The notes beneath the pieces are model-generated. The model was not told the origin of the DNA. It worked only from the letters and a program-made list of their open reading frames with translations, and did no database searches. A stretch of DNA of 64,000 bases from Streptomyces sp. NBC_01260 (GTDB lineage: Bacteria > Actinomycetota > Actinomycetes > Streptomycetales > Streptomycetaceae). This document shows, piece after piece, positions 32,876 to 42,576 of this stretch (position 1 is the first letter of the stretch; every line of letters starts with the position of its first letter). The position numbers and the translations under genes are program-made. Location of the stretch: positions 4,960,001-5,024,000 of the forward strand of contig NZ_CP108464.1 of the NCBI RefSeq assembly GCF_036226405.1, written 5' to 3'.

Positions 32876-33523
32876 TCAGCCGAGCCGCAGGCTCCGCTTC
32901 GCCAGCTCGAACGCGGGCAGCATGGCCCGGTGCTCCTGGGAGTCCAGCCCGCCCAGGTGCACCACGACCGGTCCGTCCGGCGTGGCGACGGCGAAGGCCC
33001 TCGCCTCACGCGACTCCTCCATGATCTTGCTGTGGACGGTGTAGGCGACCTCGGTCACCGACAGCTTCCCGACCGTGCTCCGGGTGTACGCCGTCCTCGA
33101 CGCGTTCTCGTCGGCCGCCACGAAGTCCTCCAGCACCTGACGGGGTGTGCCGCCCTTGCCGTCGCCCTGCCACACCCGCAGGAACCCGATGTGCCCGGCG
33201 GGCTTCGCGTCGATCTCGCAGACCATGGAGACCGGGCCCTGCGTCCCGAGCGCGGCGTCCACGGGCGAGTCGGACTCGACGGCGACCGCCTGCGCCTTCC
33301 ACCGCTTCGCCATGTCGAACGTGACCCGCAGCTCGCACCCGGAACCGGCGCCCCCGACCGTGCCGCCCTTGGCGGCCGTCTTCCCGGCAGCGCTCTTCGC
33401 CGCTGTTCCACCGCCCGGCTTCGCACCCGGTCCCGTGCCGTCGCCCGACTCCGGCGAACAGCCGGTCAACGCCCCCGCGACCAGCAGCACGGGGACGAGC
33501 CCCCGAACCGTACGACCCACCAT
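32876..33523 (-). CDS. Lipoprotein of unknown function
   Basis: 215 aa. Signal peptide VRGLVPVLLVAGALTGC with lipobox LTGC (Cys near 20), a Gly/Ala/Lys-rich linker to about 62, then a compact domain of about 150 residues with a pair of Cys (CELRV, MVCEID). Start ATG 33523 has GGGGA upstream. Surface-exposed lipid-anchored protein; the domain, resembling streptomycete proteins of unknown function, gives no activity clue. Convergent with ispE, divergent from the ABC-F gene. Confidence 0.82.
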   Translation of the reverse strand: MVGRTVRGLVPVLLVAGALTGCSPESGDGTGPGAKPGGGTAAKSAAGKTAAKGGTVGGAGSGCELRVTFDMAKRWKAQAVAVESDSPVDAALGTQGPVSMVCEIDAKPAGHIGFLRVWQGDGKGGTPRQVLEDFVAADENASRTAYTRSTVGKLSVTEVAYTVHSKIMEESREARAFAVATPDGPVVVHLGGLDSQEHRAMLPAFELAKRSLRLG

Positions 33524-33601
33524 GAAGTTCCCCACCCAGCGAAATCCGGGGCCCGCCCCCGGGGCCTTGATCATTTCGGGCAAGGTACCGCAGGCGCGAA
33601 G

Positions 33602-33638
33602 CCGTGCGGGGGCCGGTCCAGGACCGGCCCCCGCACGG
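33602..33638. terminator. Strong hairpin in the divergent leader of the ABC-F gene
   Basis: Perfect 18-bp stem (arms CCGTGCGGGGGCCGGTCC and complement, 1-nt loop; in practice a 17-bp stem). It stands between two genes that both point away from it, where a terminator has nothing to end, so it may attenuate ABC-F (80 nt before its start) or mark an unseen short transcript. Confidence 0.6.
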
Positions 33639-33717
33639 GTGAGCGGGCGCTCGTACGGAGCTCCGCACCGTGGCGACTACGCTGAAGGTCAGTGTTTTCC
33701 TTCGAGCTGGAGCGTAC

Positions 33718-35535
33718 GTGGCCGTCAACCTCGTCAATGTCGAGCAGGTCAGCAAGGTGTACGGCACCCGTGCGCTGCTCGACGGTGTGTCCCTCGGTGT
33801 GTCCGAGGGGGACCGGATCGGTGTCGTCGGTCGTAACGGAGACGGCAAGACGACCCTCATCCGGATGCTCGCCAAGCTGGAGGACGCGGACACCGGCCGC
33901 GTCACCCACAACGGCGGGCTGCGTCTGGGTGTCCTGACCCAGCACGACTCGCTCGACCCGCAGGCGACGGTCCGCCACGAGGTCATCGGCGACCTCGCCG
34001 ACCACGAGTGGGCGGGCAGCGCCAAGATCCGCGACGTGCTGACCGGGCTCTTCGGCGGCCTCGACCTGCCGGGCTTCGAGCACGGCCTGGACACCGTCAT
34101 CGCGCCCCTCTCCGGCGGTGAGCGCCGCCGGATCGCGCTCGCGAAGCTGCTCATCGCCGAACAGGACCTGATCGTCCTCGACGAGCCGACCAACCACCTC
34201 GACGTCGAGGGGATCTCCTGGCTGGCCGGCCATCTGCGCGCCCGCCGCTCGGCGCTGGTCTGCGTCACCCACGACCGGTGGTTCCTCGACCAGGTCTGCA
34301 CGCGCATGTGGGACGTCCAGCGCGGCACCGTCCACGAGTACGAGGGCGGCTACAGCGACTACGTCTTCGCCCGTGCCGAACGGGAGCGGATCGCGGCCAC
34401 CGAGGAGGGCAAGCGGCAGAACCTGATGCGCAAGGAGCTGGCCTGGCTGCGGCGCGGCGCCCCCGCCCGTACGTCCAAGCCGCGCTACCGCATCGAGGCG
34501 GCCAACGAGCTGATCGCCGATGTGCCGCCGCCCCGCGACACCAGCGCGCTGATGAAGTTCGCCAACGCCCGGCTCGGCAAGACCGTCTTCGACCTGGAGG
34601 ACGTGACCGTCCAGGCCGGACCCAAGACGCTGCTCACCCACCTCACCTGGCAGCTCGGCCCCGGCGACCGGATCGGCCTGGTCGGGGTCAACGGCGCGGG
34701 CAAGACCTCGCTGCTGCGGGCACTGGCCGTGGCCGCCCGCACTCAGGGCGAGGAGCAGCCCGCGGCCGGGAAGGTCGTCGTCGGCAAGACGGTCAAGCTG
34801 GCCTACCTCTCCCAGGAGGTCGCCGAGCTCAACCCGAACCTGCGGGTGCTGGAGGCGGTGCAGCAGGTGCGCGACCGGGTCGACCTCGGCAAGGGCCGGG
34901 AGATGACCGCGGGCCAGCTCTGCGAGCAGTTCGGGTTCACGAAGGAGAAGCAGTGGACCCCGGTCGGCGACCTGTCGGGCGGTGAGCGCCGGCGGCTCCA
35001 GATCCTGCGCCTGCTGATGGACGAGCCCAACGTCCTCTTCCTCGACGAGCCCACCAACGACCTCGACATCGAGACCCTGACCCAGCTGGAGGACCTCCTC
35101 GACGGCTGGCCCGGGTCGATGATCGTGATCTCCCACGACCGGTTCTTCATCGAGCGGACCACGGACCGGGTGATGGCGCTGCTCGGCGACCAGTCGCTGC
35201 GGATGCTGCCGCGCGGCATCGACGAGTACCTGGAGCGCAGGCTGGGGATGGCCGGGACGACTGCCCCCGCCGCGCCCGCGTCGGCCTCGAAGACCGCCGC
35301 CGCCCCCGCCCCGTCCGCCTCGCCGCAGGCCACGCGTGCGGCGAAGAAGGAGCTGCAGAAGGTCGAGCGGCAGCTCGACAAGATGTCGACCCGCGAGACG
35401 ACGCTGCACGCCCAGATCGCCGACAACGCCACGGACTTCGAGAAGGTGGCGAAGCTGGACGCCGAGCTGCGTGAACTGGTGGCGGAGCGCGATGTGCTGG
35501 AGATGCGCTGGCTGGAACTGGCCGAGGAGGCCTGA
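33718..35535 (+). CDS. ABC-F family ATPase (ribosome-associated)
   Basis: 605 aa with two ATPase domains and no membrane part. First domain: Walker A GRNGDGKTT, signature LSGGERRR, Walker B LIVLDEPTNHLD. A basic linker (KRQNLMRKELAWLRRGAPARTSK) separates it from the second: GVNGAGKTS, LSGGERRR, VLFLDEPTNDLD. A C-terminal Ala-rich stretch and a coiled coil (about 535-605) follow, as in Uup. ABC-F proteins act on the ribosomal E site for translation quality control or antibiotic protection; the presence of the Uup-like tail favours a housekeeping role. GTG 33718 with GGAG 6 nt upstream. Confidence 0.92.
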   Translation: MAVNLVNVEQVSKVYGTRALLDGVSLGVSEGDRIGVVGRNGDGKTTLIRMLAKLEDADTGRVTHNGGLRLGVLTQHDSLDPQATVRHEVIGDLADHEWAGSAKIRDVLTGLFGGLDLPGFEHGLDTVIAPLSGGERRRIALAKLLIAEQDLIVLDEPTNHLDVEGISWLAGHLRARRSALVCVTHDRWFLDQVCTRMWDVQRGTVHEYEGGYSDYVFARAERERIAATEEGKRQNLMRKELAWLRRGAPARTSKPRYRIEAANELIADVPPPRDTSALMKFANARLGKTVFDLEDVTVQAGPKTLLTHLTWQLGPGDRIGLVGVNGAGKTSLLRALAVAARTQGEEQPAAGKVVVGKTVKLAYLSQEVAELNPNLRVLEAVQQVRDRVDLGKGREMTAGQLCEQFGFTKEKQWTPVGDLSGGERRRLQILRLLMDEPNVLFLDEPTNDLDIETLTQLEDLLDGWPGSMIVISHDRFFIERTTDRVMALLGDQSLRMLPRGIDEYLERRLGMAGTTAPAAPASASKTAAAPAPSASPQATRAAKKELQKVERQLDKMSTRETTLHAQIADNATDFEKVAKLDAELRELVAERDVLEMRWLELAEEA

Positions 35536-35542
35536 CCGTTGG

Positions 35543-35578
35543 GCCGCACCCCCGTGCAACTGGCACGGCGGGTGCGGC
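35543..35578. terminator. Hairpin terminator after the ABC-F gene
   Basis: Arms GCCGCACCCCCGTGC and GCACGGCGGGTGCGGC (one bulge), 5-nt loop, 7 nt after the stop codon. Confidence 0.7.
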
Positions 35579-35705
35579 TGGTGTGGCGAGTGCAGTTGAT
35601 GGGGTCTGTGTGGCCTGTGGGGCAGATGGTAGAAAGAGATCTTGCCCGGCGCGGTAGCCGGACCGTGCCACACCGCAGGTGACAAAGGAACAGGGGGACG
35701 GGCCG

Positions 35706-37448
35706 ATGAGCCAGCCGCCCGGACAGCAGCCGCCGCAGGGTGAGTTCGGAGCCCCTTACGGCCCGCCGCCCGAGACGTTTCCGCCCCCGGGCCAGGGCAC
35801 GGCACAGCCGTCCGGTCCGTACGCGGCGCCCGCGCAGCCCGGCCCGTACGGACCACCCGCACCGCCCGCCCAGCCCGCGCCGGGATACGGATATCCGCCG
35901 CAGCCAGGCCCGTACGGTCAGCCGCCGCAGGGATACGGATATCCGGGACAGCAGCCGCCGCAGCCGCCGCAGTCCGGCGGGCCTCGGGGCGGGGGGCGTT
36001 TCCGCGGCAGGACCGGGACGATCGTCGCTGCCGTGCTCGCGGTGGCGCTCCTGGCCGGCGGCGGCATCTGGTTCGCCCTCGACGGGGACGGCGGGAGCGG
36101 GAAGCCCACGGCCGGACCGGAGTTGAGCTCCGGGCCGCCCGACCCGTCCCCCTCGCCCTCGCCGAGCAGGCGGAAGAACAGGAACGACGACCAGCTCAGC
36201 CCCGGCGCGGAGGCCGAAGCCGTCAACGCCAAGCGCAAGCCCGGCGAGGCGAAGATGCTCTGGCTCCAGGAGAGCGGCGTCGATCTGCCCGAGGGCGGTG
36301 AGGACGTGTACGGCCCGTGGATCTTCGGCGACACCGTCGTCAAGGCGATGTTCCACACCGTCACGGGCTACGACGTCACGGACGGCAGGCTCAAGTGGAG
36401 CCTGCGGCTGCCCACCAACGCGTGTGCGGCGCCCTCGCAGGCCACCGCCGACGGCAAGATCGTCCTGGGCGTCAGACACACCACCTCGGGTGACTCGGAG
36501 TGCAACGCCCTCCAGATGGTCGACCTCAGGACCGGCAAGGCCGGCTGGCACAGGTCGTACGTCCGCAAGGGCGTCTGGGACGGTCTCTCCGACCTCAGGA
36601 TGGCGATCAACGGCGACACCGTGACCGTGGGGCGCACCTCCAGGACCGACGCCTTCCGGGTCAGCGACGGCAAGGTGCTGTTCGGGAAACTGCCGGGCAA
36701 CTGCCAGCCGTTCGGGTTCGCCAGTGGCGATGTGCCCATCGCGGCGGCCAGCTGCCAGACCGCCGCGGACGACCACAAGGAACAGCTGGTACAGAAGAGG
36801 GACCCCGTCACCGGCAAGGTGCTGTGGTCGTACAAGGTCAAGAAGGGCTGGGAGGTCGCGCAGATCTACTCCGCCGACCCGCCGGTGGTCTCGCTCAAGA
36901 AGCCGGACAAGTGGGCGATCCTGGTGCTCAACACCGACGGCACCTACCGTTCCCAGCTCTCCGGCGGACCCGGCGACTACGCGCCCCAGTGCGACACCGA
37001 CGTGGTGGTCCAGGGCATCAACCTCGACAACTGCCTCGGGGTGGCCGCCGATGCGGACACCTTCTACATGTCGACCGGGCCCGTCGACATCAAGGTCGGT
37101 GACGGCAACAAGGTCGCCGCCTTCGATCTGGCCACCGGCAAGCACAAGTGGACGGTCTCCTCCCCGGCCGACCAGTCCCTCAGCCCGATGCGGACGGAGG
37201 GCGGCAAGCTGCTGATGTACCTCGCGCCGAGCAAGGGCAAGGGGGGCGGCATCGCCTCGCTCCCGCCCACCGGCGGGAAGTGGGAGATGGTGGTGCGGCA
37301 CCCGGCTTCGGGGGACGTCGTCGAGCGCGAGTTCATCGAACCGCGCATCGTCTATGTGGACGGACGCACCTTCATCGGGCAGACGAGGATCAGCGGCATC
37401 GACGACGAGGAGATCAGGACGCGGTCGTTGGTGGCTTTCGGCAGTTGA
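35706..37448 (+). CDS. Proline-rich membrane protein with PQQ/BamB-like propeller, paralogue 1
   Basis: 580 aa. A cytoplasmic Pro/Gln/Gly/Tyr-rich N-terminus (about 1-98, with GYGYP repeats), one TM helix (about 107-127) and a large extracellular domain with PQQ-like propeller repeats (for example DLRTGKAGWHRS, DPVTGKVLWSYKV, DLATGKHKWTV). Type II topology. First of three tandem paralogues, each with its own RBS. The proline-rich tail resembles those on actinomycete membrane proteins that engage cytoplasmic partners. Function unknown. Confidence 0.85.
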   Translation: MSQPPGQQPPQGEFGAPYGPPPETFPPPGQGTAQPSGPYAAPAQPGPYGPPAPPAQPAPGYGYPPQPGPYGQPPQGYGYPGQQPPQPPQSGGPRGGGRFRGRTGTIVAAVLAVALLAGGGIWFALDGDGGSGKPTAGPELSSGPPDPSPSPSPSRRKNRNDDQLSPGAEAEAVNAKRKPGEAKMLWLQESGVDLPEGGEDVYGPWIFGDTVVKAMFHTVTGYDVTDGRLKWSLRLPTNACAAPSQATADGKIVLGVRHTTSGDSECNALQMVDLRTGKAGWHRSYVRKGVWDGLSDLRMAINGDTVTVGRTSRTDAFRVSDGKVLFGKLPGNCQPFGFASGDVPIAAASCQTAADDHKEQLVQKRDPVTGKVLWSYKVKKGWEVAQIYSADPPVVSLKKPDKWAILVLNTDGTYRSQLSGGPGDYAPQCDTDVVVQGINLDNCLGVAADADTFYMSTGPVDIKVGDGNKVAAFDLATGKHKWTVSSPADQSLSPMRTEGGKLLMYLAPSKGKGGGIASLPPTGGKWEMVVRHPASGDVVEREFIEPRIVYVDGRTFIGQTRISGIDDEEIRTRSLVAFGS

Positions 37449-37777
37449 GGGATTGCGGGACAGCCCAGGGGCCCGCTCGGCCGGATCATGCCGGGCCCGC
37501 GGGGGTCCGGTCCGAGCGAAAGGCCCTGACGGCCGGGGCGTAACGGCGGCATCACGGGCCGGTTCTCCCTTGGGAACAGGGGTGGACCGAACCGGGGCCC
37601 GCGGTGGGGCGGGTGGTACAAAGAAGCCCCGCTCGACTGTCGTGACACTGCGGGATCCATGCCCGATTCGCTCCATTTCACTGGGGATTCAGGGGGTCTT
37701 GTCCGACTCCCGGAACCCCGGCGGAACCGCGGGGGAGTCCGGAACGGGCACCGGACCGCACGAAGGGGGACGCGCTG
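37449..37777. other. Intergenic region between propeller paralogues 1 and 2
   Basis: 329 nt. A weak GGGCCCG/CGGGCCC hairpin (37469-37498) may terminate paralogue 1. A TGGTACAAAGA at 37615-37625 resembles TGGTAGAAAGA upstream of paralogue 1 (35628-35638) and may mark a shared promoter. No gene is visible. Confidence 0.45.
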
Positions 37778-39631
37778 ATGACCCAGCCGCCCAGCCAGCA
37801 ACCGCCGCAGGGAGGCTTCGGCGCTCCGCAGGAGCCGCCGCAGGGGATACCTCAGCCGCCCCAGGGCCCGCCGCAGACGCCGCCGCCCGCGCAGCCGCCC
37901 CAGGCACCGGCCGCCCCGCCCGGTTACGGCTACCCGCAGCAGCCGGGCCGGCCGCAGCAGCCCCCGTACGGGCAACAGCAGCCCGGTCCCTATGCCCAGC
38001 AGCCGGGTCCGTACGGGCAACAGCAGCCGGGTCCCTACGCCCAGCAGCCCGGTCCGTACGGCCGGCCCCAGCAGCCGGGCCCGTACGGCCAGCCGCAGCA
38101 GCCCGGTTACGGCTATCCGCAGCAGCAGTACCCCGGCGCACCGGTCGCCGCAGGTCCGACGGGTCCCGGCGGCCGCAACCCCTTCAAGGGGAAGCCCGCG
38201 ATGATCATCGGTGCCGCGGTCGCCGCGCTCGTGGTCGTCGGCGGCGGCGTCTACCTGGCCACGAGCGGCGGGGACGACGACAAGAAGCCCGTTGCGCAGA
38301 AGAGCACCGACGCCCCGAAGCCGTCCGTCTCGCCGTCCGTGGACGAGGGCGACGGCAACGGGACCGGCCGTGAGGGCGACGACGACCTGAACGCCGGGCG
38401 CAAGCCCGGCGAGGCGAAGGTCCTCTGGCTCCAGAAGAACGACGTCGACCTCCCGCGCACCGGCGCCGACGTGTACGGCCCGTGGATAGTCGGCGACACC
38501 GTCGTCAAGGGCATGTACCGCACCGTCTCCGGCTTCTCGGTGGCCGACGGCAAGCAGAAGTGGACGCTGAAGCTCGGCACGGACATCTGCTCCGCACCGG
38601 CGCAGACCACCACCGACGGCAAGATCGTCATCGCGGTGAAGAACGGCACCACCGACAAGGCCGACTGCTCGGACCTCCAGCTGATCGACCTCAACACCGG
38701 CAAGGCCGGCTGGAAGAAGCCGGTCAAGAGCACCGGTCTGTTCGACGTACTGACGGACATCTCCCTCGCGATCAGCGGTGACACCGTGACGGTCGGCCGC
38801 ATCGACGCCTCCACCGCCTTCCGGGTGAGCGACGGCAAGGAGCTGTTCGGCAAGCGCGACGGCAAGTGCCAGCCGTTCTCCTTCGCGGGCGGCACCAAGC
38901 TGATCGCCGCCACCAGCTGCCGCACCGACGACCTCGACAACCCGCAGCACGAGGTCGAGGAGATCGACCCGGTCACCGGGAAGCCCAAGTGGACGTACAA
39001 GCCCGCGCGCGGCTGGGAGATCGACAGGTACTACTCGGTGAGCCCGCTCATCGTCTCGCTGACCAAGGGCAGCGGCGACAAGAAGCAGTGGAGCCTCCTC
39101 GCGCTCAAGGAGAACGGGTCGCTCCGCTCCCAGGTGGTCAGTGACAAGGGCGACAAGTTCGATACCAGCTGTGGCCAGTCCTTCGCCGACTTCGGCAAGT
39201 ACGTCGACGGCTGCGAAGGCGTCACGGCCGACGCCAACACGCTCTACATGGCGACGCAGGACGACACCAGCGGCTCCGCCCGGACCAACAAGGTCATCGC
39301 GTTCAGCCTGAACACCGGCAAGACGAAGTGGAAGGCGAACGCCCCGGCCGAGCGGACGATGCGGCCGCTGCGGATGGAGGGCGGCAACCTGCTGCTCTAC
39401 GTGGGCGCCGGCTACAACAAGGGCGGCGGGATCGCCACCCTCGCGCCGACCGGCGGCGCCCCGCAGATGGTGCTCCAGCACCCGGACTCGACGTCGCTGA
39501 TCGAGAGCACCTTCTACGACGAGAAGGTCCTCTACACGGGCGGCCGTTCGTTCATCGCGAGCGGGCGGGTCAGCGCCGCCAACGACAAGGAAGAGCTGGA
39601 GACGAAGACCATGATGGCCTTCGGCAAGTAA
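37778..39631 (+). CDS. Proline-rich membrane protein with PQQ/BamB-like propeller, paralogue 2
   Basis: 617 aa, built as paralogue 1 but with a longer proline-rich tail (about 1-127) holding repeated [16 protein letters not shown] units. TM helix about 140-160. The propeller domain aligns closely with paralogue 1: both have RKPGEAKxLWLQ, VDLP, DVYGPWI, GDTVVK, and later [19 protein letters not shown] before ATG. Recent duplication is likely from the long shared blocks. Confidence 0.85.
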   Translation: MTQPPSQQPPQGGFGAPQEPPQGIPQPPQGPPQTPPPAQPPQAPAAPPGYGYPQQPGRPQQPPYGQQQPGPYAQQPGPYGQQQPGPYAQQPGPYGRPQQPGPYGQPQQPGYGYPQQQYPGAPVAAGPTGPGGRNPFKGKPAMIIGAAVAALVVVGGGVYLATSGGDDDKKPVAQKSTDAPKPSVSPSVDEGDGNGTGREGDDDLNAGRKPGEAKVLWLQKNDVDLPRTGADVYGPWIVGDTVVKGMYRTVSGFSVADGKQKWTLKLGTDICSAPAQTTTDGKIVIAVKNGTTDKADCSDLQLIDLNTGKAGWKKPVKSTGLFDVLTDISLAISGDTVTVGRIDASTAFRVSDGKELFGKRDGKCQPFSFAGGTKLIAATSCRTDDLDNPQHEVEEIDPVTGKPKWTYKPARGWEIDRYYSVSPLIVSLTKGSGDKKQWSLLALKENGSLRSQVVSDKGDKFDTSCGQSFADFGKYVDGCEGVTADANTLYMATQDDTSGSARTNKVIAFSLNTGKTKWKANAPAERTMRPLRMEGGNLLLYVGAGYNKGGGIATLAPTGGAPQMVLQHPDSTSLIESTFYDEKVLYTGGRSFIASGRVSAANDKEELETKTMMAFGK

Positions 39632-39661
39632 CGGCTCACCACGGCACCCGCAGGAACCCGG

Positions 39662-39697
39662 CCGGCCGCGGGCGGCGGCAGACCCGCCCGCGGCCGG
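39662..39697. terminator. Hairpin terminator between propeller paralogues 2 and 3
   Basis: 13-bp perfect stem (CCGGCCGCGGGCG and complement) with a 10-nt loop, 30 nt after the stop of paralogue 2. Confidence 0.7.
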
Positions 39698-39743
39698 TTC
39701 CGGCCCACCGACTGATCCCCCTTCTCCAGAGGTACGCAACGCC

Positions 39744-41627
39744 ATGACGCAGCCGCCCCAGCCGCCGCCCAACGAGCCGCCCCAGGGCGGGTTCGGCGCA
39801 CCGCAGGATCCGCCGCCCGGTGGTTTCGGCGCCCCGACGCCGCCGCCCGCCGACCAGTTCGGCAAGCCGCCCGCCACCCAGCCGGCCCCGCCCCAGGGCG
39901 GATACGGCGCCCCGCCGCCCGCCGGCCCGCCCCAGCAGCAGCCCGGCTACGGCTACCCGCAGACGCCGCCGCAGGGCCAGCAGCCGCAGCCCGGCTACGG
40001 GTTCCCGCAGGGCCAGCAGCCGCAGCCCGGCTACGGGTTCCCCCAGGGCCAGCAGCCGCAGCAGGGTTACGGCTATCCGCAGCAGGGCCAGCCGCCGCAG
40101 CAGGGCTACGGATACCCGACCACCCCGATGCAGCAGCCGTACCAGCCGCCGCAGAACGGGAACGGGCCGAAGAAGTTCTCCACCCAGGCGAAGATCATCG
40201 TCGCCGCGGTGGTCGCCGTGGTGCTGATCGTCGGCGGCGGTCTCTGGTACGCCTCCGGCGACGGCGGCGGCAAGAAGAAGGACGAGGCTTCCACCTCCTC
40301 CGGCACCGACGGCGAGAGCAAGGGCACCGACGGCAAGGGCCTCGACGGCGGCGGCAAGGAGAAGGTCCCCTCGAACACCAGGGGCACGGTCGCCTTCCAG
40401 CTGCCGCAGCCCAAGGTCACCGACGTCAGCACGGTCGACGGCTCCTGGCTGACGGACAAGGCGTACGTGAAGACGGGCGTCAACGAGGTCATCGGCTACG
40501 ACCAGGACAAGGGCACCAAGCTCTGGTCGATCCCGCTGTCCGGCCAGGTCTGCGCCGCCTCCCGGCACATGAGCAAGGACTTCAAGACGGCCGTCGTCTT
40601 CGAGGAAGGCAAGCGGACCGCGGCGAACAAGTACCAGACCTGCAACCACGTGGCCGCCCTCGACCTCAGCACCGGCAAGCTCATGTGGAGCAAGACGGTG
40701 ATCGCCGCCACCGGCGGCGACGACCCCGTCCGGTTCGATCAGGTCACCCTCAGCGGCACCACGGTCGCCGCGGCCGGCGGCGAGGGCGGTGCCGCCTTCG
40801 ACCTGGGCACCGGCGCCGAGCGCTGGAAGCCGAAGGTCAGCACCGACGGCTGCTACGACACGGGCTACGGCGGCGGCGAGGCACTCGCCGTGGTCCGCAA
40901 GTGCGGTAAGTACGACGACCCCCAGCTCACCATCCAGGCGCTGAACCCGACCACGGGCGCCCCGATCTCCACGTACAAGATGCCGCCCGGCGTCGAGTAC
41001 GCGAGCATCGTCTCCACCAAGCCCCTGGTCGTCGCCGCCGACGTCGGCGACACCGCGGGTGACGGCAGCGGGATCTCCGACTTCTTCTCGATCGACGCCG
41101 CCACCGGCAAGCTGCTCGTCAGGATCCCGGCCGACGCGGAGAAGTACGCGGCGAACTGCCGGTCCACCGAGGTCGAGAGCTGCCAGCAGCTCGCGGTCGG
41201 CAACAACCGCATCTACCTGCCCACCGAGGAGCACGAGGGCGGCGGCGAGTACGGCGACACCAACGAGATCGTCTCCTTCGACCTGACCACCGGCAAGCAG
41301 ACCGGTGACCGGGCCGACGCGGGCGACCGCTACACGATGTTCCCGCTCCGCATGGACGGCGGGAACATCATCGCGTACAAGGAGCCCCCGTACGACAAGG
41401 GCGGCCAGGTCGTCTCCATCGACGGCAGCACCCTCAAGCAGACCGTGCTGCTGGAGAACCCGGACGACGAGTCGGTCCGGGACGCGGAGACCAGCTTCTC
41501 CGCGGACTACGCCGAATTCCGGTACGGCAGCGGGCGGCTGTACATCTCCCAGACGGCGATCAGCAAGCCGCGGGAGGGCTCGCTGAACGACAAGGAGTAC
41601 CTCGTCGTCGCGTTCGCCGCGAAGTGA
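39744..41627 (+). CDS. Proline-rich membrane protein with PQQ/BamB-like propeller, paralogue 3
   Basis: 627 aa. The N-terminal tail (about 1-142) has [12 protein letters not shown] repeated; TM helix about 150-170; extracellular PQQ-like repeats ([22 protein letters not shown]). It keeps the same plan but has diverged from paralogues 1 and 2: it lacks the RKPGEAK and DVYGPWI blocks. Followed by a strong terminator. Confidence 0.85.
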   Translation: MTQPPQPPPNEPPQGGFGAPQDPPPGGFGAPTPPPADQFGKPPATQPAPPQGGYGAPPPAGPPQQQPGYGYPQTPPQGQQPQPGYGFPQGQQPQPGYGFPQGQQPQQGYGYPQQGQPPQQGYGYPTTPMQQPYQPPQNGNGPKKFSTQAKIIVAAVVAVVLIVGGGLWYASGDGGGKKKDEASTSSGTDGESKGTDGKGLDGGGKEKVPSNTRGTVAFQLPQPKVTDVSTVDGSWLTDKAYVKTGVNEVIGYDQDKGTKLWSIPLSGQVCAASRHMSKDFKTAVVFEEGKRTAANKYQTCNHVAALDLSTGKLMWSKTVIAATGGDDPVRFDQVTLSGTTVAAAGGEGGAAFDLGTGAERWKPKVSTDGCYDTGYGGGEALAVVRKCGKYDDPQLTIQALNPTTGAPISTYKMPPGVEYASIVSTKPLVVAADVGDTAGDGSGISDFFSIDAATGKLLVRIPADAEKYAANCRSTEVESCQQLAVGNNRIYLPTEEHEGGGEYGDTNEIVSFDLTTGKQTGDRADAGDRYTMFPLRMDGGNIIAYKEPPYDKGGQVVSIDGSTLKQTVLLENPDDESVRDAETSFSADYAEFRYGSGRLYISQTAISKPREGSLNDKEYLVVAFAAK

Positions 41628-41646
41628 TCTGACGTCAGCACCGCCC

Positions 41647-41684
41647 CCGGCCCTGCCGGTCGATCAGTCGACCGGCAGGGCCGG
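41647..41684. terminator. Rho-independent terminator after the propeller cluster
   Basis: Perfect 17-bp stem (CCGGCCCTGCCGGTCGA and complement), loop TCAG, followed by TCGTTTT. Confidence 0.9.
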
Positions 41685-41839
41685 TCGTTTTCCGACCGTC
41701 AAGTGGGCGCGAACGGAACACGATTGGGCATTGAGTGGGCCTTCTGCCGACTAAGGCGCCCGCAGCGTCGAACAAGCGTGTAACTTGCCGGGTCTAGAGG
41801 GCCGGGGGGCCCGTTGCCGGTGCTACGGGGGGTTGCTCG

Positions 41840-42535
41840 ATGGGCGTGCGGCTGATGGTGGTCGATGACCACCGACTGCTCGCCGAGGCGCTCGCCTCGG
41901 CGCTCAAACTACGTGGCCACCGGGTGCTGGCCGCCGCCGCGCCCACCGCGGGAGCGGCGGACCTGGTGGTCAGCAGGGCACCGGAGGTCTGCCTGTTCGG
42001 CACCGCGGCACCTGCCGAACCGGGCGCCTTCGAACCGATCGTGAGGATCAGGCGCGAGCGTCCGCAGATCGCCGTCGTGGTGCTCGGACCGGTGCCGAGC
42101 CCGCTGGGGATCGCGGCCGCCTTCGCGGCCGGCGCGGTCGGCTACGTCCGTCACGACGAGCGCATCGAGGGCGTCGAGCGGGCGATCGTCAAGGCGCGGG
42201 CCGGTGAGGCGGCGGTCGCGCCGCAACTGCTCCAGGGCGCCTTCGCCGAGCTGCTCAACCCGGCGGCCCAGCCGGACGACGAGGGGCAGCGGCTGCTCCA
42301 GCTGCTCACCCCGCGCGAGGTCGAGGTCCTGGTCAGGGTCGCGGAGGGCGAGGGAACCCGGCTGATCGCGGCCGGTATGCGGATCGCGCCGAGCACCGCC
42401 CGTACCCATGTGCAGCGGGTACTGATGAAGCTGGGCGTCGGCTCCCGGCTGGAGGCGGCGGCCCTCGCCGCCCGCACCGGCCTGCTGGACCGGGCGGCCG
42501 TCGGGACGCGGCAGGGGCCGGGCACCGTCGGCTGA
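41840..42535 (+). CDS. Atypical LuxR-type response regulator
   Basis: 231 aa. Receiver-like N-terminus beginning RLMVVDDHRLL with the acidic pair, but the strand that should carry the phosphorylated Asp reads PEVCLFGTAAP, so Gly replaces Asp. C-terminal LuxR helix-turn-helix: LTPREVEVLVRVAEGEG and RIAPSTARTHVQRVLMKLGVGSR. No histidine kinase is adjacent. Likely a phosphorylation-independent orphan regulator. ATG 41840 follows a GGGGGG run. Confidence 0.87.
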   Translation: MGVRLMVVDDHRLLAEALASALKLRGHRVLAAAAPTAGAADLVVSRAPEVCLFGTAAPAEPGAFEPIVRIRRERPQIAVVVLGPVPSPLGIAAAFAAGAVGYVRHDERIEGVERAIVKARAGEAAVAPQLLQGAFAELLNPAAQPDDEGQRLLQLLTPREVEVLVRVAEGEGTRLIAAGMRIAPSTARTHVQRVLMKLGVGSRLEAAALAARTGLLDRAAVGTRQGPGTVG

Positions 42536-42552
42536 CGGTGCCCGGCCCCTGC
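42511..42552. terminator. Bidirectional terminator overlapping the regulator 3' end
   Basis: Perfect 19-bp stem (GCAGGGGCCGGGCACCGTC and complement), 4-nt loop. Its left arm lies in the last codons of the response regulator gene and it also faces the convergent symporter operon. Confidence 0.85.
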
Positions 42553-42576
42553 CGGTGGTACGGGCGCCTCGGCGGG

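Noticed and set aside
37352..39877. Minus-strand 841-codon open frame
   Set aside because: Antisense of propeller paralogue 2; the plus strand has a signal-anchor and PQQ-like repeats with good RBS.
37900..40140. Short regular repeats suggesting a CRISPR array
   Set aside because: They are in-frame codons for Pro/Gln/Gly/Tyr-rich protein tails, with no unique spacers.
42511..42552. Small RNA gene at the regulator 3' end
   Set aside because: The structure is a simple terminator stem overlapping the coding end; no promoter is seen for a separate RNA.
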